Of a stretch of 64,000 bases of DNA, positions 45,658 to 54,699 are shown one piece after another (the stretch's first letter is position 1; every line of letters starts with the position of its first letter). The stretch spans positions 49,247 through 113,246 of the forward strand of contig DASZZP010000003.1 of the NCBI GenBank assembly GCA_035544875.1, read 5' to 3'. The notes beneath the pieces were generated by a model. That model was not told the origin of the DNA. It made no database searches and saw only the letters and a program-made list of their open reading frames with translations. Position numbers and translations under genes: made by a program. Source of the stretch: JASLEW01 sp035544875 (GTDB lineage: Bacteria > Acidobacteriota > Thermoanaerobaculia > Multivoradales > UBA5704).

Positions 45658-46650
45658 ATGAAGAGGATCGCGCTTGGTCTCGGTGTGTCTTCCTACCTGG
45701 TCTTCGTCTGTGGCGGCGGCCTGGCGGCGGCCGCTTCCGCTCAGGAGGCGCCGGCGCCGGCTCCTGAGAGCGGCGCGCAATGCACCGGAGGCATCGCCTC
45801 GGATGACGGCTCGTTCGAGTTCGGCCGCACTTGGGCCGACTCCACGCCTTCCGGCTCCTTCGCCATGCGCGTCGCCCTGCCGGGGGCGACCAACACCATC
45901 TCGGCAGCCTGCGTCTGCTGGTCGAGCAACGGGACCAGCCCGACCGTGCATTTCGATCTCAACGTCTGGGCCGCCGACGGCCCGAGCGGCTCTCCCGGCA
46001 CGTTCCTCGGCGGCGTCCCCGGCCAGACGTTCTCCGGGCCTAACCTCTCGTTCGTCCGGGTCAACTTCCCGATCCCGCTGACCGTCCATACCAACCAGGT
46101 CTACATCGGCCCGTACTGGCACCCGAGCACGGACAAGGGCTGGTTCATCTGCGAGGATTCGGACGGGCCGGGCGGCCAGCCGGGCTACGGCGAGGCCAAC
46201 GGGGCTTCGAGCGCGACCCCCAACGTCCTGTTCGGGCCCGGCGGACTCTTTCCCGAATACCGCGCGTTCGGGATCCGCGCTGAAGCCCAGGGCGGTGCCG
46301 GCTCCTGCACCCCGGGCGACCAGACGCTCTGCCTGAGCAACGGCCGCTTTCAGGTCCAGGCCACCTTCGACGCCGGCGGCGGCAACGCGGGGACGGCGCA
46401 CGTCGTGCCGCTGACTGGCGACACCGGCTACCTTTGGTTCTTCGGCGCATCCAACGTCGAGGTGGTGATCAAGGTGCTCGACGGCTGTTTCGGCGGCCAC
46501 TACTGGGTCTTTGCCGGCGGCCTGACCAACGTCAAGGTGGTGATCACCGTCACCGACACGCAGGCCCACATTACGAAGACCTATACCAACCCGCCGAACA
46601 CTACGTTCCTGCCGATCCAGGACACCTCGGCCTTCGCGACCTGTCCTTGA
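45658..46650 (+). CDS. secreted protein with a lineage-typical C-terminal domain
   Basis: 330 residues. Signal peptide 1-29 (ending AAAASAQE). Residues about 40-205 form a beta-rich domain (SFEFGRTWADSTPSGSFAM, VHTNQVYIGPYW). Residues about 215-330, beginning CTPGDQTLCLSNGRFQV and including LTGDTGYLWFFGASNVEVV and DGCFGGHYWVFAGGLTNV, match a domain I recall on many secreted proteins of Thermoanaerobaculia-like Acidobacteriota. Function unknown. Good ribosome site (AAAGGGGGG). Confidence 0.75.
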   Translation: MKRIALGLGVSSYLVFVCGGGLAAAASAQEAPAPAPESGAQCTGGIASDDGSFEFGRTWADSTPSGSFAMRVALPGATNTISAACVCWSSNGTSPTVHFDLNVWAADGPSGSPGTFLGGVPGQTFSGPNLSFVRVNFPIPLTVHTNQVYIGPYWHPSTDKGWFICEDSDGPGGQPGYGEANGASSATPNVLFGPGGLFPEYRAFGIRAEAQGGAGSCTPGDQTLCLSNGRFQVQATFDAGGGNAGTAHVVPLTGDTGYLWFFGASNVEVVIKVLDGCFGGHYWVFAGGLTNVKVVITVTDTQAHITKTYTNPPNTTFLPIQDTSAFATCP

Positions 46651-46695
46651 CCTGGGCTGGCGAAGGCTCGCGGCCGCCGAGGGGCCGCAACCTCC

Positions 46696-46732
46696 CCTGG
46701 CCCTGGGCCCTATTCCTGGGCCCTGGGCCAGG
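46696..46732. terminator. bidirectional hairpin terminator
   Basis: Fifteen-base arms (46696-46710 and 46718-46732) with one mismatch around the 7-base loop TATTCCT, placed between two convergent genes. Can serve both strands. Confidence 0.8.
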
Positions 46733-46759
46733 CGCTGAGCTTTCAAGGACGAGAGTCCA

Positions 46760-48643
46760 CTATAAGCGCCGCGTTGCGCGGCGGTTCTCGAACCAGTGGC
46801 GGGCGCGAACTAGCTTCCAGCTACGCTGCCCGCCGCGCAGCTCCATGCCGACGCTGAGCGGTCCGTAGGCTGCGTACAGGATGCCGTCGCTACGGCCGCC
46901 TGAGAAGCGCAGGAAGGCTCGAACGTCTGCCGAGCCGGAGGTGATGGCCAGGCTCTCGACCGCGACATATCCTTCGCCGACCACCAGCTCGCCGACCGCG
47001 CCGATCGGGTGCAGATCGAGCAGGCGGTCGAGCCAGGACAGCACGGGCCGGCGTTGCGGCGCGAAGAGCGCGAAGAGCGGCCGCGTGTCGCTCAGGGTGC
47101 TCTGGAGCCGCGCCCGCAGCACCACCATCAGGGCGCCGGGCCGCACCGCGACGTAGTCCAGATGCAGACGTGCCCACCAGCCGGGCCTGGGCGGTCCGGC
47201 ACCGGCGCCCAGGCGCACGACGTCCGCGAGCTCCACATTGCTTTCGGTGAGAAACAGCTGGCGCTGCCGTGGCAGCGCCCGAAATCGGCTTCGCGCCCGG
47301 AGGTTGCCGCGCAGCACGGCGCCCTGGACGTCGACCACCACCTCACGGCCGCGCAGGTCGACCCCGCCCGTGGCCTCCCACGCCGGCGCGGCCGCCCGCA
47401 AGCTGGCGCTCACCAGGCCCGTCCCCGAGCGCAGCGCGATGCCGGCGCCGCGCGGCAGGTTGGCGTTGTAAGAGCTGAAATCGCCCACCTCGGCGGGCGG
47501 CAGATCGACCGCCAGCGCGGCCGGCGCCGGCAGAGCGGCGACGCGGAGGTCCCGCGTGACGATCTCCACTCGCAAGCCACGGCCGCGAGCCCGCGGGCGT
47601 GCAGCGCCCGGCCGGCCCAACTGGAACTCATCGAAGGCGGCGACTAGGCTGCCCTTGGCGCCGCCGCCCTCCCGCACCACGTCCCAGGAGACCTTGCAGC
47701 GCCCTGACGCCTCGTCGTCCAGCAGCCGCGCGGTCACGCGGCCCGGCCGCGCTTCGACGTGGGTTCCCGGCAGGTACGTCCCGCGCCGCACTCGCAGATC
47801 CGCATCCACGGCACCGGGACTGCCGCCCAGCTCGATCCATCGCACCTGGCGGAGGTAGGGATCGAGGAAGCCCAGGCCATCCAGCCGGGCGTGCAGGCGC
47901 AAGCTGCCGCTCGCCAGAGGCAGGAAGCCGCCCACCAGGTGGTTGGGATCGAAAGCCGGAAGCTCGAACTGTATCGCGCCCGCGGCGCCGTCCAGCAGCG
48001 GCCGCGACGCCAGCAGCAGCGAGCCCGAGCGGAAACTGGCGGTCGCGTGGTCGAGCGCGAAGCTGTGGTCGAGGTAGAGGTCGAAGCCGCCCGCGGCGCT
48101 GGCGTCGCCGGCGAAGCGGTAGCCGCCGATCCAGAACTCCCGCAGGCGCTTGAGGGTGACGCCGGCCAGCCGGATGCGCCAGGAGGCCGGCGCCGGAACG
48201 CCTGCCTCGGGCGCTTCCGGAGGCGCCGGCGTGTTGAGCAGACCTGGGATCGGGGGAGTCTGGTCCGGCGGCGCGGCGCCAGGGATTGCCTCCGGCCGGC
48301 GGCGCAGGCGAAACGCGACGCCGGAGGCGTCGAGCGAAGCGGCCACCAGCTCCCGGCGCAGCAATCGCGGCAGGTCGAGCGCCATGGTAGCGCCGTCGAT
48401 CCGGACCCACCACTGCACCGTCCTCGACTGTCCATGGAGCTCGAGCCCCCGCAGATGCACGACCCCCGGCCACACGGTCCACGCCGAGGCGTTGCGCACG
48501 AAGAAGTGATCCGCGTCGCGGCCGAGAGCTCGCTCCAGGCGCCCGGAGCGCAAGTAGGCGTTGACACCCACCAGGTAGCCGGCGGCGAGGACGGCCAGAC
48601 CCACAGCTCCGGCCAGGAGCAACCTACGCGTCGAGATTCTCAT
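46760..48643 (-). CDS. membrane-anchored AsmA-like/DUF748-like protein
   Basis: 627 residues. N-terminal signal anchor about 8-28 (LLLAGAVGLAVLAAGYLVGV), then a long beta-rich periplasmic region (VVHLRGLELHGQSRTVQWW, VDVQGAVLRGNLRARSRF) with the repetitive strand pattern of AsmA-like lipid-transport or envelope-maintenance proteins. ATG at 48643, 51 bases after the thioesterase stop. The family assignment rests on architecture, not a specific motif. Confidence 0.65.
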   Translation of the reverse strand: MRISTRRLLLAGAVGLAVLAAGYLVGVNAYLRSGRLERALGRDADHFFVRNASAWTVWPGVVHLRGLELHGQSRTVQWWVRIDGATMALDLPRLLRRELVAASLDASGVAFRLRRRPEAIPGAAPPDQTPPIPGLLNTPAPPEAPEAGVPAPASWRIRLAGVTLKRLREFWIGGYRFAGDASAAGGFDLYLDHSFALDHATASFRSGSLLLASRPLLDGAAGAIQFELPAFDPNHLVGGFLPLASGSLRLHARLDGLGFLDPYLRQVRWIELGGSPGAVDADLRVRRGTYLPGTHVEARPGRVTARLLDDEASGRCKVSWDVVREGGGAKGSLVAAFDEFQLGRPGAARPRARGRGLRVEIVTRDLRVAALPAPAALAVDLPPAEVGDFSSYNANLPRGAGIALRSGTGLVSASLRAAAPAWEATGGVDLRGREVVVDVQGAVLRGNLRARSRFRALPRQRQLFLTESNVELADVVRLGAGAGPPRPGWWARLHLDYVAVRPGALMVVLRARLQSTLSDTRPLFALFAPQRRPVLSWLDRLLDLHPIGAVGELVVGEGYVAVESLAITSGSADVRAFLRFSGGRSDGILYAAYGPLSVGMELRGGQRSWKLVRARHWFENRRATRRL

Positions 48644-48693
48644 CGTTTCGGAAGCCGAATGCGGCACCGCCGCCGCCTGTAGTGCGATGGGGC

Positions 48694-49161
48694 TTAGCCC
48701 GCGATGCCGAGCCGCCCCCGCACCGCCATCATAGTGCCGAGCAGCGCCGCGACCAGGGTCTCCTCGCCGCCGGTCGCGGCCCACACCTCGCCGGCGCAGA
48801 CCGTGAGGGTGCGGCCCGGCCGGGTGACGCGGCCGCGGGCGATCATGGTATCTCCCGCCGCCGGCGCGACCAGGTTGATCTTGAACTCGACGCTGAGCAC
48901 CCCGGCATCGGCAGGCATCAGCGTGTAGGCGGCGTAGCCGCAGGCGGTGTCGGCGATGGCGGTCACCACCCCGGCATGCATGAACCCGTGCTGCTGGGTG
49001 AGCTCGCCGCGGAACGGCAGCTCGATGTCAACCTCGCCGGACGCCACGCGGGCCAGGCGGGCGCCGAGGGTTGCCATGAACGGCTGGCGCGCGAAGCTCG
49101 CCCGCACGCGTTCGGCAAAGTCCGGGTCCTGCGGCTGAAAGGGTCGATTGTTGGAGATCAT
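48694..49161 (-). CDS. hotdog-fold thioesterase (PaaI type)
   Basis: 155 residues. The hotdog core is ELTQQHGFMHAGVVTAIADTACGYAAYTLMP with HGFMHAG and the conserved Asp (ADTACGYAA), followed by LSVEFKINLVAPAAGDTMIARGRV. Hydrolyses acyl-CoA thioesters in relatives. 26 bases downstream of the RelE-type toxin gene and co-directional with it. Confidence 0.88.
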   Translation of the reverse strand: MISNNRPFQPQDPDFAERVRASFARQPFMATLGARLARVASGEVDIELPFRGELTQQHGFMHAGVVTAIADTACGYAAYTLMPADAGVLSVEFKINLVAPAAGDTMIARGRVTRPGRTLTVCAGEVWAATGGEETLVAALLGTMMAVRGRLGIAG

Positions 49162-49187
49162 GAGAGGTCAAGAGATGCCGAGCTGCC

Positions 49188-49448
49188 TCAGCGATAGACA
49201 TCCTTGCGGTGCCTGATCGCGATCACATCGATCCATCGCTGAGAATCAGAGATGGAGTAAACCACTCGATACTCACCGATCCGGATGCGCCAAAGGTTCT
49301 CGGAGCCCACCAGCTTCCGGCATCCAGGCGGTCGCGGCTCGATCTTCAGACTATCGATATGGGACAGGACACGCTTGATCAGAGGCGGATTGAGAGTCTC
49401 GAGTTCTTTTCGCGCGGATCGGGCAAAGGTGATCTGGTGCTCAGGCAT
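49188..49448 (-). CDS. RelE/ParE-family toxin
   Basis: 86 residues. ITFARSARKELETLNPPLIKR, then GSENLWRIRIGEYRVVYSIS and IDVIAIRHRKDVYR: the RelE fold, with the basic Arg-Tyr and C-terminal His-Arg set used to cut mRNA on the ribosome. Overlaps the antitoxin gene by eight bases. Confidence 0.9.
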   Translation of the reverse strand: MPEHQITFARSARKELETLNPPLIKRVLSHIDSLKIEPRPPGCRKLVGSENLWRIRIGEYRVVYSISDSQRWIDVIAIRHRKDVYR

Positions 49449-49638
49449 CTCCGCCGAGCTTCCCCTGGGAGCTCAGCTCCGCCCTGACCTCTTCCAGAGT
49501 CTCGCGGGGTTCCTGCGCGCGTTCCTGTGCCAGGAGGGCGTCGTAGAAGTCTTCCCACAGGTCGGCGTGCTCGCTCAGATCGATCAGAACGGCCTGCCGC
49601 TCGCCTTTCTCATCGACGACGAAGCTAACACCTTTCAT
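49441..49638 (-). CDS. antitoxin partner of the RelE-type toxin
   Basis: 65 residues. MKGVSFVVDEKGERQAVLIDL followed by an acidic helix (HADLWEDFYDALLAQERAQE). The start matches small antitoxins whose first strand contains a D-x-x-G-x-x-x-A pattern. ATG at 49638 has GGAGAG upstream. Overlap with the toxin gene supports a coupled pair. Confidence 0.8.
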   Translation of the reverse strand: MKGVSFVVDEKGERQAVLIDLSEHADLWEDFYDALLAQERAQEPRETLEEVRAELSSQGKLGGDA

Positions 49639-49681
49639 CACTCTCTCCTCGATCTCGATCGATAGTATAGCGGACTCCGGT

Positions 49682-50656
49682 TCATGGGATCCTTCCGTCC
49701 AGGATGGCGCAGAGCTTGGCGTTGTCGATGTTGCCGCCCGAGACGATACAGACGATCTTCTCCACCGTGGACGGGGCGGCCGGGGGGCCGGCGAGGGCGG
49801 CGGCGAGGGCGGTGGCGCCGGCGCCTTCGGCGATCACTCGGTGGCGCTCGGCGAGCAGGCGCAGCGCGGCGGCCACAGCGGCGAGCGACACCACGCGCGA
49901 ACCGGCGAGCAGCGTGCTCGCCAGCGGCCACATCTCGTCGAGCAGGCTCTTGCCGCCGATGCCGTCAACGAAGCTCGGCTGATAGTCGACGGTCTGCGGC
50001 GCCCCGGCCGCGAGCGACGCGCTGAGCGGCGCCGCGGTCTCGACCTCGCAGCCGTAGACCCGGACCCGCGGCCGCAGGGCGCGGAAGGCGGCGGCGATGC
50101 CGCAGGAGAGGCCGCCGCCGCCGAAAGGAACCAGCACGGTGTCGACCTCCGGCAGCTGCTCGAGGATCTCCAGCCCGATGGTGCCGTTGCCGGCCATCAC
50201 CGCGCGGTCGCTGACCGGATGGATGAAGAGGCCGGGCTGGCCGGGATAGGAGTGCTCGCGGAGGACCTCCCACCAGCGCTCGAAAGGCACCTTGAGCACG
50301 GTGCCGCCCAGGCGCTCGATGGCGGCGAGCTTGGTCGCCGGCGCGTGGTCGGGGACCACCGCGGTCGCCGGCACGCCGAGCCGCCGCGCGCTCCAGGCCA
50401 CCCCCTGGGCCATGTTGCCGGCGCTCGCGGTGTAGACGCCCGCGGCCAGCCGCTCCGGCGCCGCCGCCAGCATCGCGTTGGCGGCGCCGCGCAGCTTGAA
50501 CGAGCCGATCGGCTGCAGGTTCTCGAGCTTGAGGTAGATCTCACCCGGCGCGTCGTCGACCTGGAGGCGCAGCAGCGGGGTCGCGACCGCCATGCCGGCC
50601 AGGCGCTGGCGAGCCGCCTGGATATCGGCAAGGCTCGGTGCGGCAAGCTCCTTCAT
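49682..50656 (-). CDS. threonine/serine dehydratase-like PLP enzyme
   Basis: 324 residues. PLP lysine in IGSFKLRGAANAML near 55, substrate loop ASAGNMAQGVAW near 82, and the phosphate-binding glycine loop VPFGGGGLSCGIAAA near 180. Fold type II; threonine dehydratase or serine racemase/hydroxyaspartate-type deaminase. No C-terminal ACT domain, so catabolic rather than feedback regulated. ATG at 50656 with GGGGAG upstream, 43 bases after the cyclodeaminase-like gene. Confidence 0.9.
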   Translation of the reverse strand: MKELAAPSLADIQAARQRLAGMAVATPLLRLQVDDAPGEIYLKLENLQPIGSFKLRGAANAMLAAAPERLAAGVYTASAGNMAQGVAWSARRLGVPATAVVPDHAPATKLAAIERLGGTVLKVPFERWWEVLREHSYPGQPGLFIHPVSDRAVMAGNGTIGLEILEQLPEVDTVLVPFGGGGLSCGIAAAFRALRPRVRVYGCEVETAAPLSASLAAGAPQTVDYQPSFVDGIGGKSLLDEMWPLASTLLAGSRVVSLAAVAAALRLLAERHRVIAEGAGATALAAALAGPPAAPSTVEKIVCIVSGGNIDNAKLCAILDGRIP

Positions 50657-50699
50657 CGATCGCTCCCCTGCGCGCGGCTTGCTTGCTACTGGCGGCGGC

Positions 50700-51764
50700 T
50701 CACGTTTCGAGCACGATCCCCCGCCGCGCGGCGACCGCCTTGCGGTAGACGTGGTGAGCGGCGGCGAGGTCCTCGACGGCCACGCCGAGCGACTTGAAGA
50801 GAGTGACCTCGGCGGGGTCGCGGCGGCCGGCGAGCCTGCCGAGCAGGAGGTCGCCCAGCTCCCCCTGGATGTGCCCCTCGCCGATCGCCCCCTCGCGCAG
50901 CGCCAGCAGGAAATCCCCCGACTCGTTGAGAGCCGACTCGCGGCAGTCGACGAACAGGCGGGCGCGTGCGACCGCCGCGCCGTCCAGCTCGCGGGCAGTG
51001 GCAACGCAGGCGCCGACCGCGTTGAGGTGTGCGCCGGGCGCGATCCAGGCGCCGGCCAGAATCGGCTTCGGGGACGCGGTCGTGGTGCAGACGAGGTCGG
51101 CCCCGGCCACCGCCTCCCGCGCGGTGGCGGCCGGCTCGACGGCAACCGCGTGGCGGCGGACCGCCGCGGCGGCGAAGCGGCGGGCGCTCTCCGGGCTGCG
51201 GCTCCAGACCCGCACCCGGCGCAGCCGCCGCACCGCGGCCATCGCCTCCAGATGAGCGGCGGCCTGGACCCCCGCCCCCAGCAGCGCCAGGTCGCCGGCG
51301 TCGTCGCGCGCCAGCAGTCGGGTGGCGACGGCGCTCACCGCCGCCGTGCGGATGGCGGTCAAGGAGGAGGCGTCGAAGTAGGCAATCGGGCTCCCGGTAC
51401 CGGTGTCGAACAGCAGGACCGCGCCCTGGTGCGACTCGAGGCCGTGCGCCCGGTTGTCTGGGTAGAGGGTGATGACCTTGATTCCGGCGATATCCGGAGC
51501 CAGCGGAGCCAGCGGAGCCAGCGGAGCCAGCGGAGCCAGCGGAGGCGCCGCGACCGCGTCCGGCGACGATGCCGCCGGGATCTGTCCCGGCATCATCCCG
51601 AGCAGGCCGCGCCGCTCGGACAGCCGCAGCCGCAGGACCGAGCGCAGCGGTTGCAGCGTCTCGCCGCGAGCGAGCGCCGCGAGCACGCCGGCCATGACCT
51701 CGATGCACTCCGCCATCGGCAGGAGCTCTTCGACCTCTCTGCGGCCGAGATACAGCAGCGGCAT
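50700..51764 (-). CDS. ornithine cyclodeaminase/mu-crystallin family protein
   Basis: 354 residues. N-terminal LYLGRREVEELLPMAECIEVM, central IKVITLYPDNRAHGLESHQG, Rossmann region ALLGAGVQAAAHLEAMAAVR near 165 and GAHLNAVGAC near 265, typical of NAD(P)-dependent ornithine cyclodeaminase-like proteins (also alanine dehydrogenase and ketimine reductase). An (LAP)5 insertion from a 9-base repeat sits between the first domain and the substrate strand. ATG at 51764 with GAGGAGG upstream. With the neighbouring dehydratase it suggests amino-acid catabolism. Confidence 0.9.
   Translation of the reverse strand: MPLLYLGRREVEELLPMAECIEVMAGVLAALARGETLQPLRSVLRLRLSERRGLLGMMPGQIPAASSPDAVAAPPLAPLAPLAPLAPLAPDIAGIKVITLYPDNRAHGLESHQGAVLLFDTGTGSPIAYFDASSLTAIRTAAVSAVATRLLARDDAGDLALLGAGVQAAAHLEAMAAVRRLRRVRVWSRSPESARRFAAAAVRRHAVAVEPAATAREAVAGADLVCTTTASPKPILAGAWIAPGAHLNAVGACVATARELDGAAVARARLFVDCRESALNESGDFLLALREGAIGEGHIQGELGDLLLGRLAGRRDPAEVTLFKSLGVAVEDLAAAHHVYRKAVAARRGIVLET
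51496..51540. repeat. 9-bp tandem repeat (unit ggagccagc) inside the cyclodeaminase-like gene
   Basis: Five identical 9-base units, read on the minus strand as five Leu-Ala-Pro triplets. Same type of in-frame minisatellite as at 1521 and 60957. Confidence 0.92.
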
Positions 51765-51908
51765 GCGTAAGCTCCTCCTCGGAGCGCCGGCGCGCTGCCG
51801 GATGGTGCGGCGCTGGGGCGGCAGGGCGGCGCACGGCTGCGGAAGGCGCGAGTATACCGGGTAAACTCCCCCTCGACCCGGATGGACGGCGGTGAAGACG
51901 AGGAGCGC

Positions 51909-52718
51909 ATGATCGAGATCGAGGAGTTGATCAAGACCTACGACGGCTTTTCGGCGGTCGACGGGTTGTCGCTCAAGGTCGCGCGGGGCGAGATCGTCGG
52001 CCTGGTCGGTCCCAACGGCGCCGGCAAGACCACCACCTTGCGCTGTCTGGCCGGGATCCTGCCGCCGACCTCGGGCCGGATCGCGCTCGGCGGCTACGAC
52101 ATCGAAGCGCAGCCGGTCGAGGCGCGCCGCCTTCTCGCCTTCGTCCCCGACGAGCCGCGCCTGTTCGAAAACCTGACCGTCGCCGACCATCTCAAGGTCA
52201 TCGGGCGGATCTACGGCGTCGCCGACGCCGCCGAACGCGGCGCCGAGCTGCTCGCCCAGCTCGAGCTCGCCGACCGCCGCCAGGCCTTCCCCGGCGAGCT
52301 CTCGCGCGGCATGAAGCAGAAGCTGCTGATCGCCCTCGCCCTCCTCCACCGCCCCTCCGCGCTGGTCCTCGACGAACCGCTGACCGGCCTCGATCCGGGC
52401 GCGATCAGGAGGATGAAGAGGACGATCGTCGAGCAGGCCGCCGGCGGCGCGGCGGTGCTCGTTTCCTCTCACCTGCTCGCCCTGGTGCAGGAGATCTGCG
52501 GCCGCGTGGTCATCGTCCAGCGCGGGCGCAAGGTGCTCGAAGGCACTCTGGCCGAGATCCGCGCCGCCCTGCCCGACCTCGGCTCCGACGCCGACCTCGA
52601 GGAGATCTTCCTGCGCGCCACCGAGGGTCCGGAGGAGCGCGCCGAGCGCGGCCAGGACACCGAGCGCGGCGGGCCGGGCGGACCGGGCGGGGCGGCGGCG
52701 GGCAAAGATCGGCCGTGA
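51909..52718 (+). CDS. ABC transporter ATP-binding protein
   Basis: 269 residues. Walker A GPNGAGKTTTLRCLAG near 38, signature LSRGMKQKLLIALAL near 135, Walker B SALVLDEPLTGLDPG, H-loop VSSHLL. Gly-rich tail. Class typical of exporters and of ABC-2 type permeases. ATG at 51909 with GAGGAG upstream. The permease start overlaps its stop as GTGA. Confidence 0.95.
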   Translation: MIEIEELIKTYDGFSAVDGLSLKVARGEIVGLVGPNGAGKTTTLRCLAGILPPTSGRIALGGYDIEAQPVEARRLLAFVPDEPRLFENLTVADHLKVIGRIYGVADAAERGAELLAQLELADRRQAFPGELSRGMKQKLLIALALLHRPSALVLDEPLTGLDPGAIRRMKRTIVEQAAGGAAVLVSSHLLALVQEICGRVVIVQRGRKVLEGTLAEIRAALPDLGSDADLEEIFLRATEGPEERAERGQDTERGGPGGPGGAAAGKDRP

Positions 52719-54550
52719 ACGGCGCCCTGCTCGAGATCCTCTGGCTGAGCTTCCGCGGCGGCCTGGTGAGGCGGCTGCGGCGGCTCCGCCAGCCGCGCTA
52801 CCTGTTTGCCATGCTGGCCAGCCTCGCCTACGTCGCCTTCTGGCTCGGGCCAAGCTTCGTCAGCACCTGGAGCCGGCCGGGGCGGGCGCGGGGAGCGGCG
52901 AGCTGGCTGCAGGCTTCGTCGCCGCTGCTGCTCGCGATCGCTCTGGGCGGCGCCGGGACTCTGACCCTGATCTGGCTCTTCGCCTCGAGCAAGCCGGGCC
53001 TCTGGCTGAACGAGGCCGACCTCCATCTGTTGCTGCCGGCGCCGCTGCCGCGCCGCAAGCTGCTCGAGTACTCGCTGTGGAAACAGCAGCTGGGGCTGTT
53101 CTTCGGCGCCCTCGTGGTGTCGCTGCTGCGCGGCTACGGATCGGCGGCGGCGCGGCTGCTCCGCTTCTTCCTCGTCTGGGGTCTGCTGGCCCTGATGACG
53201 ATGCACGGCCAGGGCGTCAGCTTGTGGAAGGCGCGGCTGCGCGAGCTGCCCGCGGCCGCCGCCCGGCTGCGCCGCGGGCTCGCCGTCGCGCTGCTCGCCA
53301 GCTACTGGACGGCGGTGGCGTTTGCCCTCTACCGGGCGCTGGCGCCGCTGCTCGAGCGCTTGCGGTCAGGGGCCTACGGGGCGGCGGCCGGCGCGGGTGA
53401 GATGAGGGGCGTGGCGGCCGAGCTCGCCGCACTGCTCTCCGGCGCCCGCGCCGCCCCGCTGCTCGCACTGCTCGCTCCGTTCCGCTGGCTCGCCGGCGCT
53501 TTCCTCGGCGGCGGCGGCCTGCGCGGGGCGCTGCTGCTGGCCGTGCTGCTGGTGGTGCACTACGAGTGGGTGGTGCGCTCTCGCGGCCGCTTCGAGGACG
53601 CCACTCTCGAGAAAGCGCGGCGGGCGGTCGAGAGGCGGGTGCGGCGGCCGGCAGCGGCGGCCGCCTCGGCCCGGGCGCGGCTGCTCGAGCCGTTCGCGCT
53701 GCCGTCCAGGGGGACGCCGGAGATAGCGATCTGGTGGAAGAACCTGCTGCTGAGCGAGCGCGCACCGCTGGCGCGCAACGGCTGGTTGATCGCCGCGCTC
53801 TTCGCCGCCCTGTGCGCGGCTGGTATCGCGCTGCGCTCGCCGCAGGCCTACAACGCGACGGTGACCGGGCTCGCGACGATGGTGCTGGTGCTGCTGCCGC
53901 CTCTGGCCGGCATCTTCTTTCGCAACGACCTGCGCGCCGACCTGCTCCAGCTCGAGATCCTCCGCTCCTGGCCGATCGCCGGCTGGCGCCTGGTCGCCGC
54001 CGAGCTGCTCGCGCCCGCCACGGCAGCGCTGCGCCTCATGCTCGCCGCTTACGCGGCGATCCTGGGAGTCGCGCTGGCTGCCAGCGTGAGCGGCGCCGAG
54101 CCGGGGCAGATGATTCCGCCCGGCCTGCGCGGCACCGACCACCCTTTCGCCTTCCTCGCCTGCGCCTACGCCGGCATCCTGGCGGCTGGGGTGCCGCTGG
54201 CGCTGCTCTCGATCGGCATCCAGAACCTGGCCGCCCTGATGCTGCCGGGCTGGGTCAATCTCGGGCTCGAGCGCCGCCGCGGCGCGGCCTTCACCGGCCC
54301 GCGCATCCTGATCTTTCTCGGGCACCTGATCGCCCTGGCGGTAGCGCTGCTGCCGGTGCTGCTGCTGGAGGGCGCGGTCGTGCTGGGGCAGCGCCTGCTC
54401 GGGGCGCCCTTCTCCCCCTGGGAGATCCCGCTCCTGGCGCTGCTCGCCGCGCCGCCGCTGCTCGCCGAGACCTGGCTCCTGGTCCGCGTCGGCGGCGCCT
54501 ACTGGGATCGCCTCGACCCCTCGCAAGAGATGTTGAGCCTCGAGGAATGA
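52715..54550 (+). CDS. ABC transporter permease, large ABC-2-like
   Basis: 611 residues with about ten to twelve membrane spans (for example LFGALVVSLLRGYG and LIALAVALLPVLLLEGAVVL) and a central cytoplasmic loop rich in Arg (about 285-330). No close named family; a heterologous exporter or membrane-remodelling permease working with the ATPase encoded just upstream. GTG start, four-base overlap. Confidence 0.85.
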   Translation: MNGALLEILWLSFRGGLVRRLRRLRQPRYLFAMLASLAYVAFWLGPSFVSTWSRPGRARGAASWLQASSPLLLAIALGGAGTLTLIWLFASSKPGLWLNEADLHLLLPAPLPRRKLLEYSLWKQQLGLFFGALVVSLLRGYGSAAARLLRFFLVWGLLALMTMHGQGVSLWKARLRELPAAAARLRRGLAVALLASYWTAVAFALYRALAPLLERLRSGAYGAAAGAGEMRGVAAELAALLSGARAAPLLALLAPFRWLAGAFLGGGGLRGALLLAVLLVVHYEWVVRSRGRFEDATLEKARRAVERRVRRPAAAAASARARLLEPFALPSRGTPEIAIWWKNLLLSERAPLARNGWLIAALFAALCAAGIALRSPQAYNATVTGLATMVLVLLPPLAGIFFRNDLRADLLQLEILRSWPIAGWRLVAAELLAPATAALRLMLAAYAAILGVALAASVSGAEPGQMIPPGLRGTDHPFAFLACAYAGILAAGVPLALLSIGIQNLAALMLPGWVNLGLERRRGAAFTGPRILIFLGHLIALAVALLPVLLLEGAVVLGQRLLGAPFSPWEIPLLALLAAPPLLAETWLLVRVGGAYWDRLDPSQEMLSLEE

Positions 54551-54643
54551 AACGGAGAGCGGGAGCCGCGGAGGAGAATGAACCTGGACCGGCAGATCGA
54601 GAACGCATGTCAAAGGGGGCGAAGGGGGCGGCAACGGCTCCGC

Positions 54644-54649
54644 TATAAT
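54644..54649 (+). promoter_or_regulatory. likely -10 element for the secreted TPR gene
   Basis: Exact TATAAT, 51 bases before the ATG at 54700, in GC-rich surroundings. No good -35. The ribosome site AAGGAG lies at 54685-54690. Confidence 0.5.
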
Positions 54650-54699
54650 GCTTGCCGGTTGCAAGATCTCGCCGCCCCGGTGCCAAGGAGACCTGTTCC

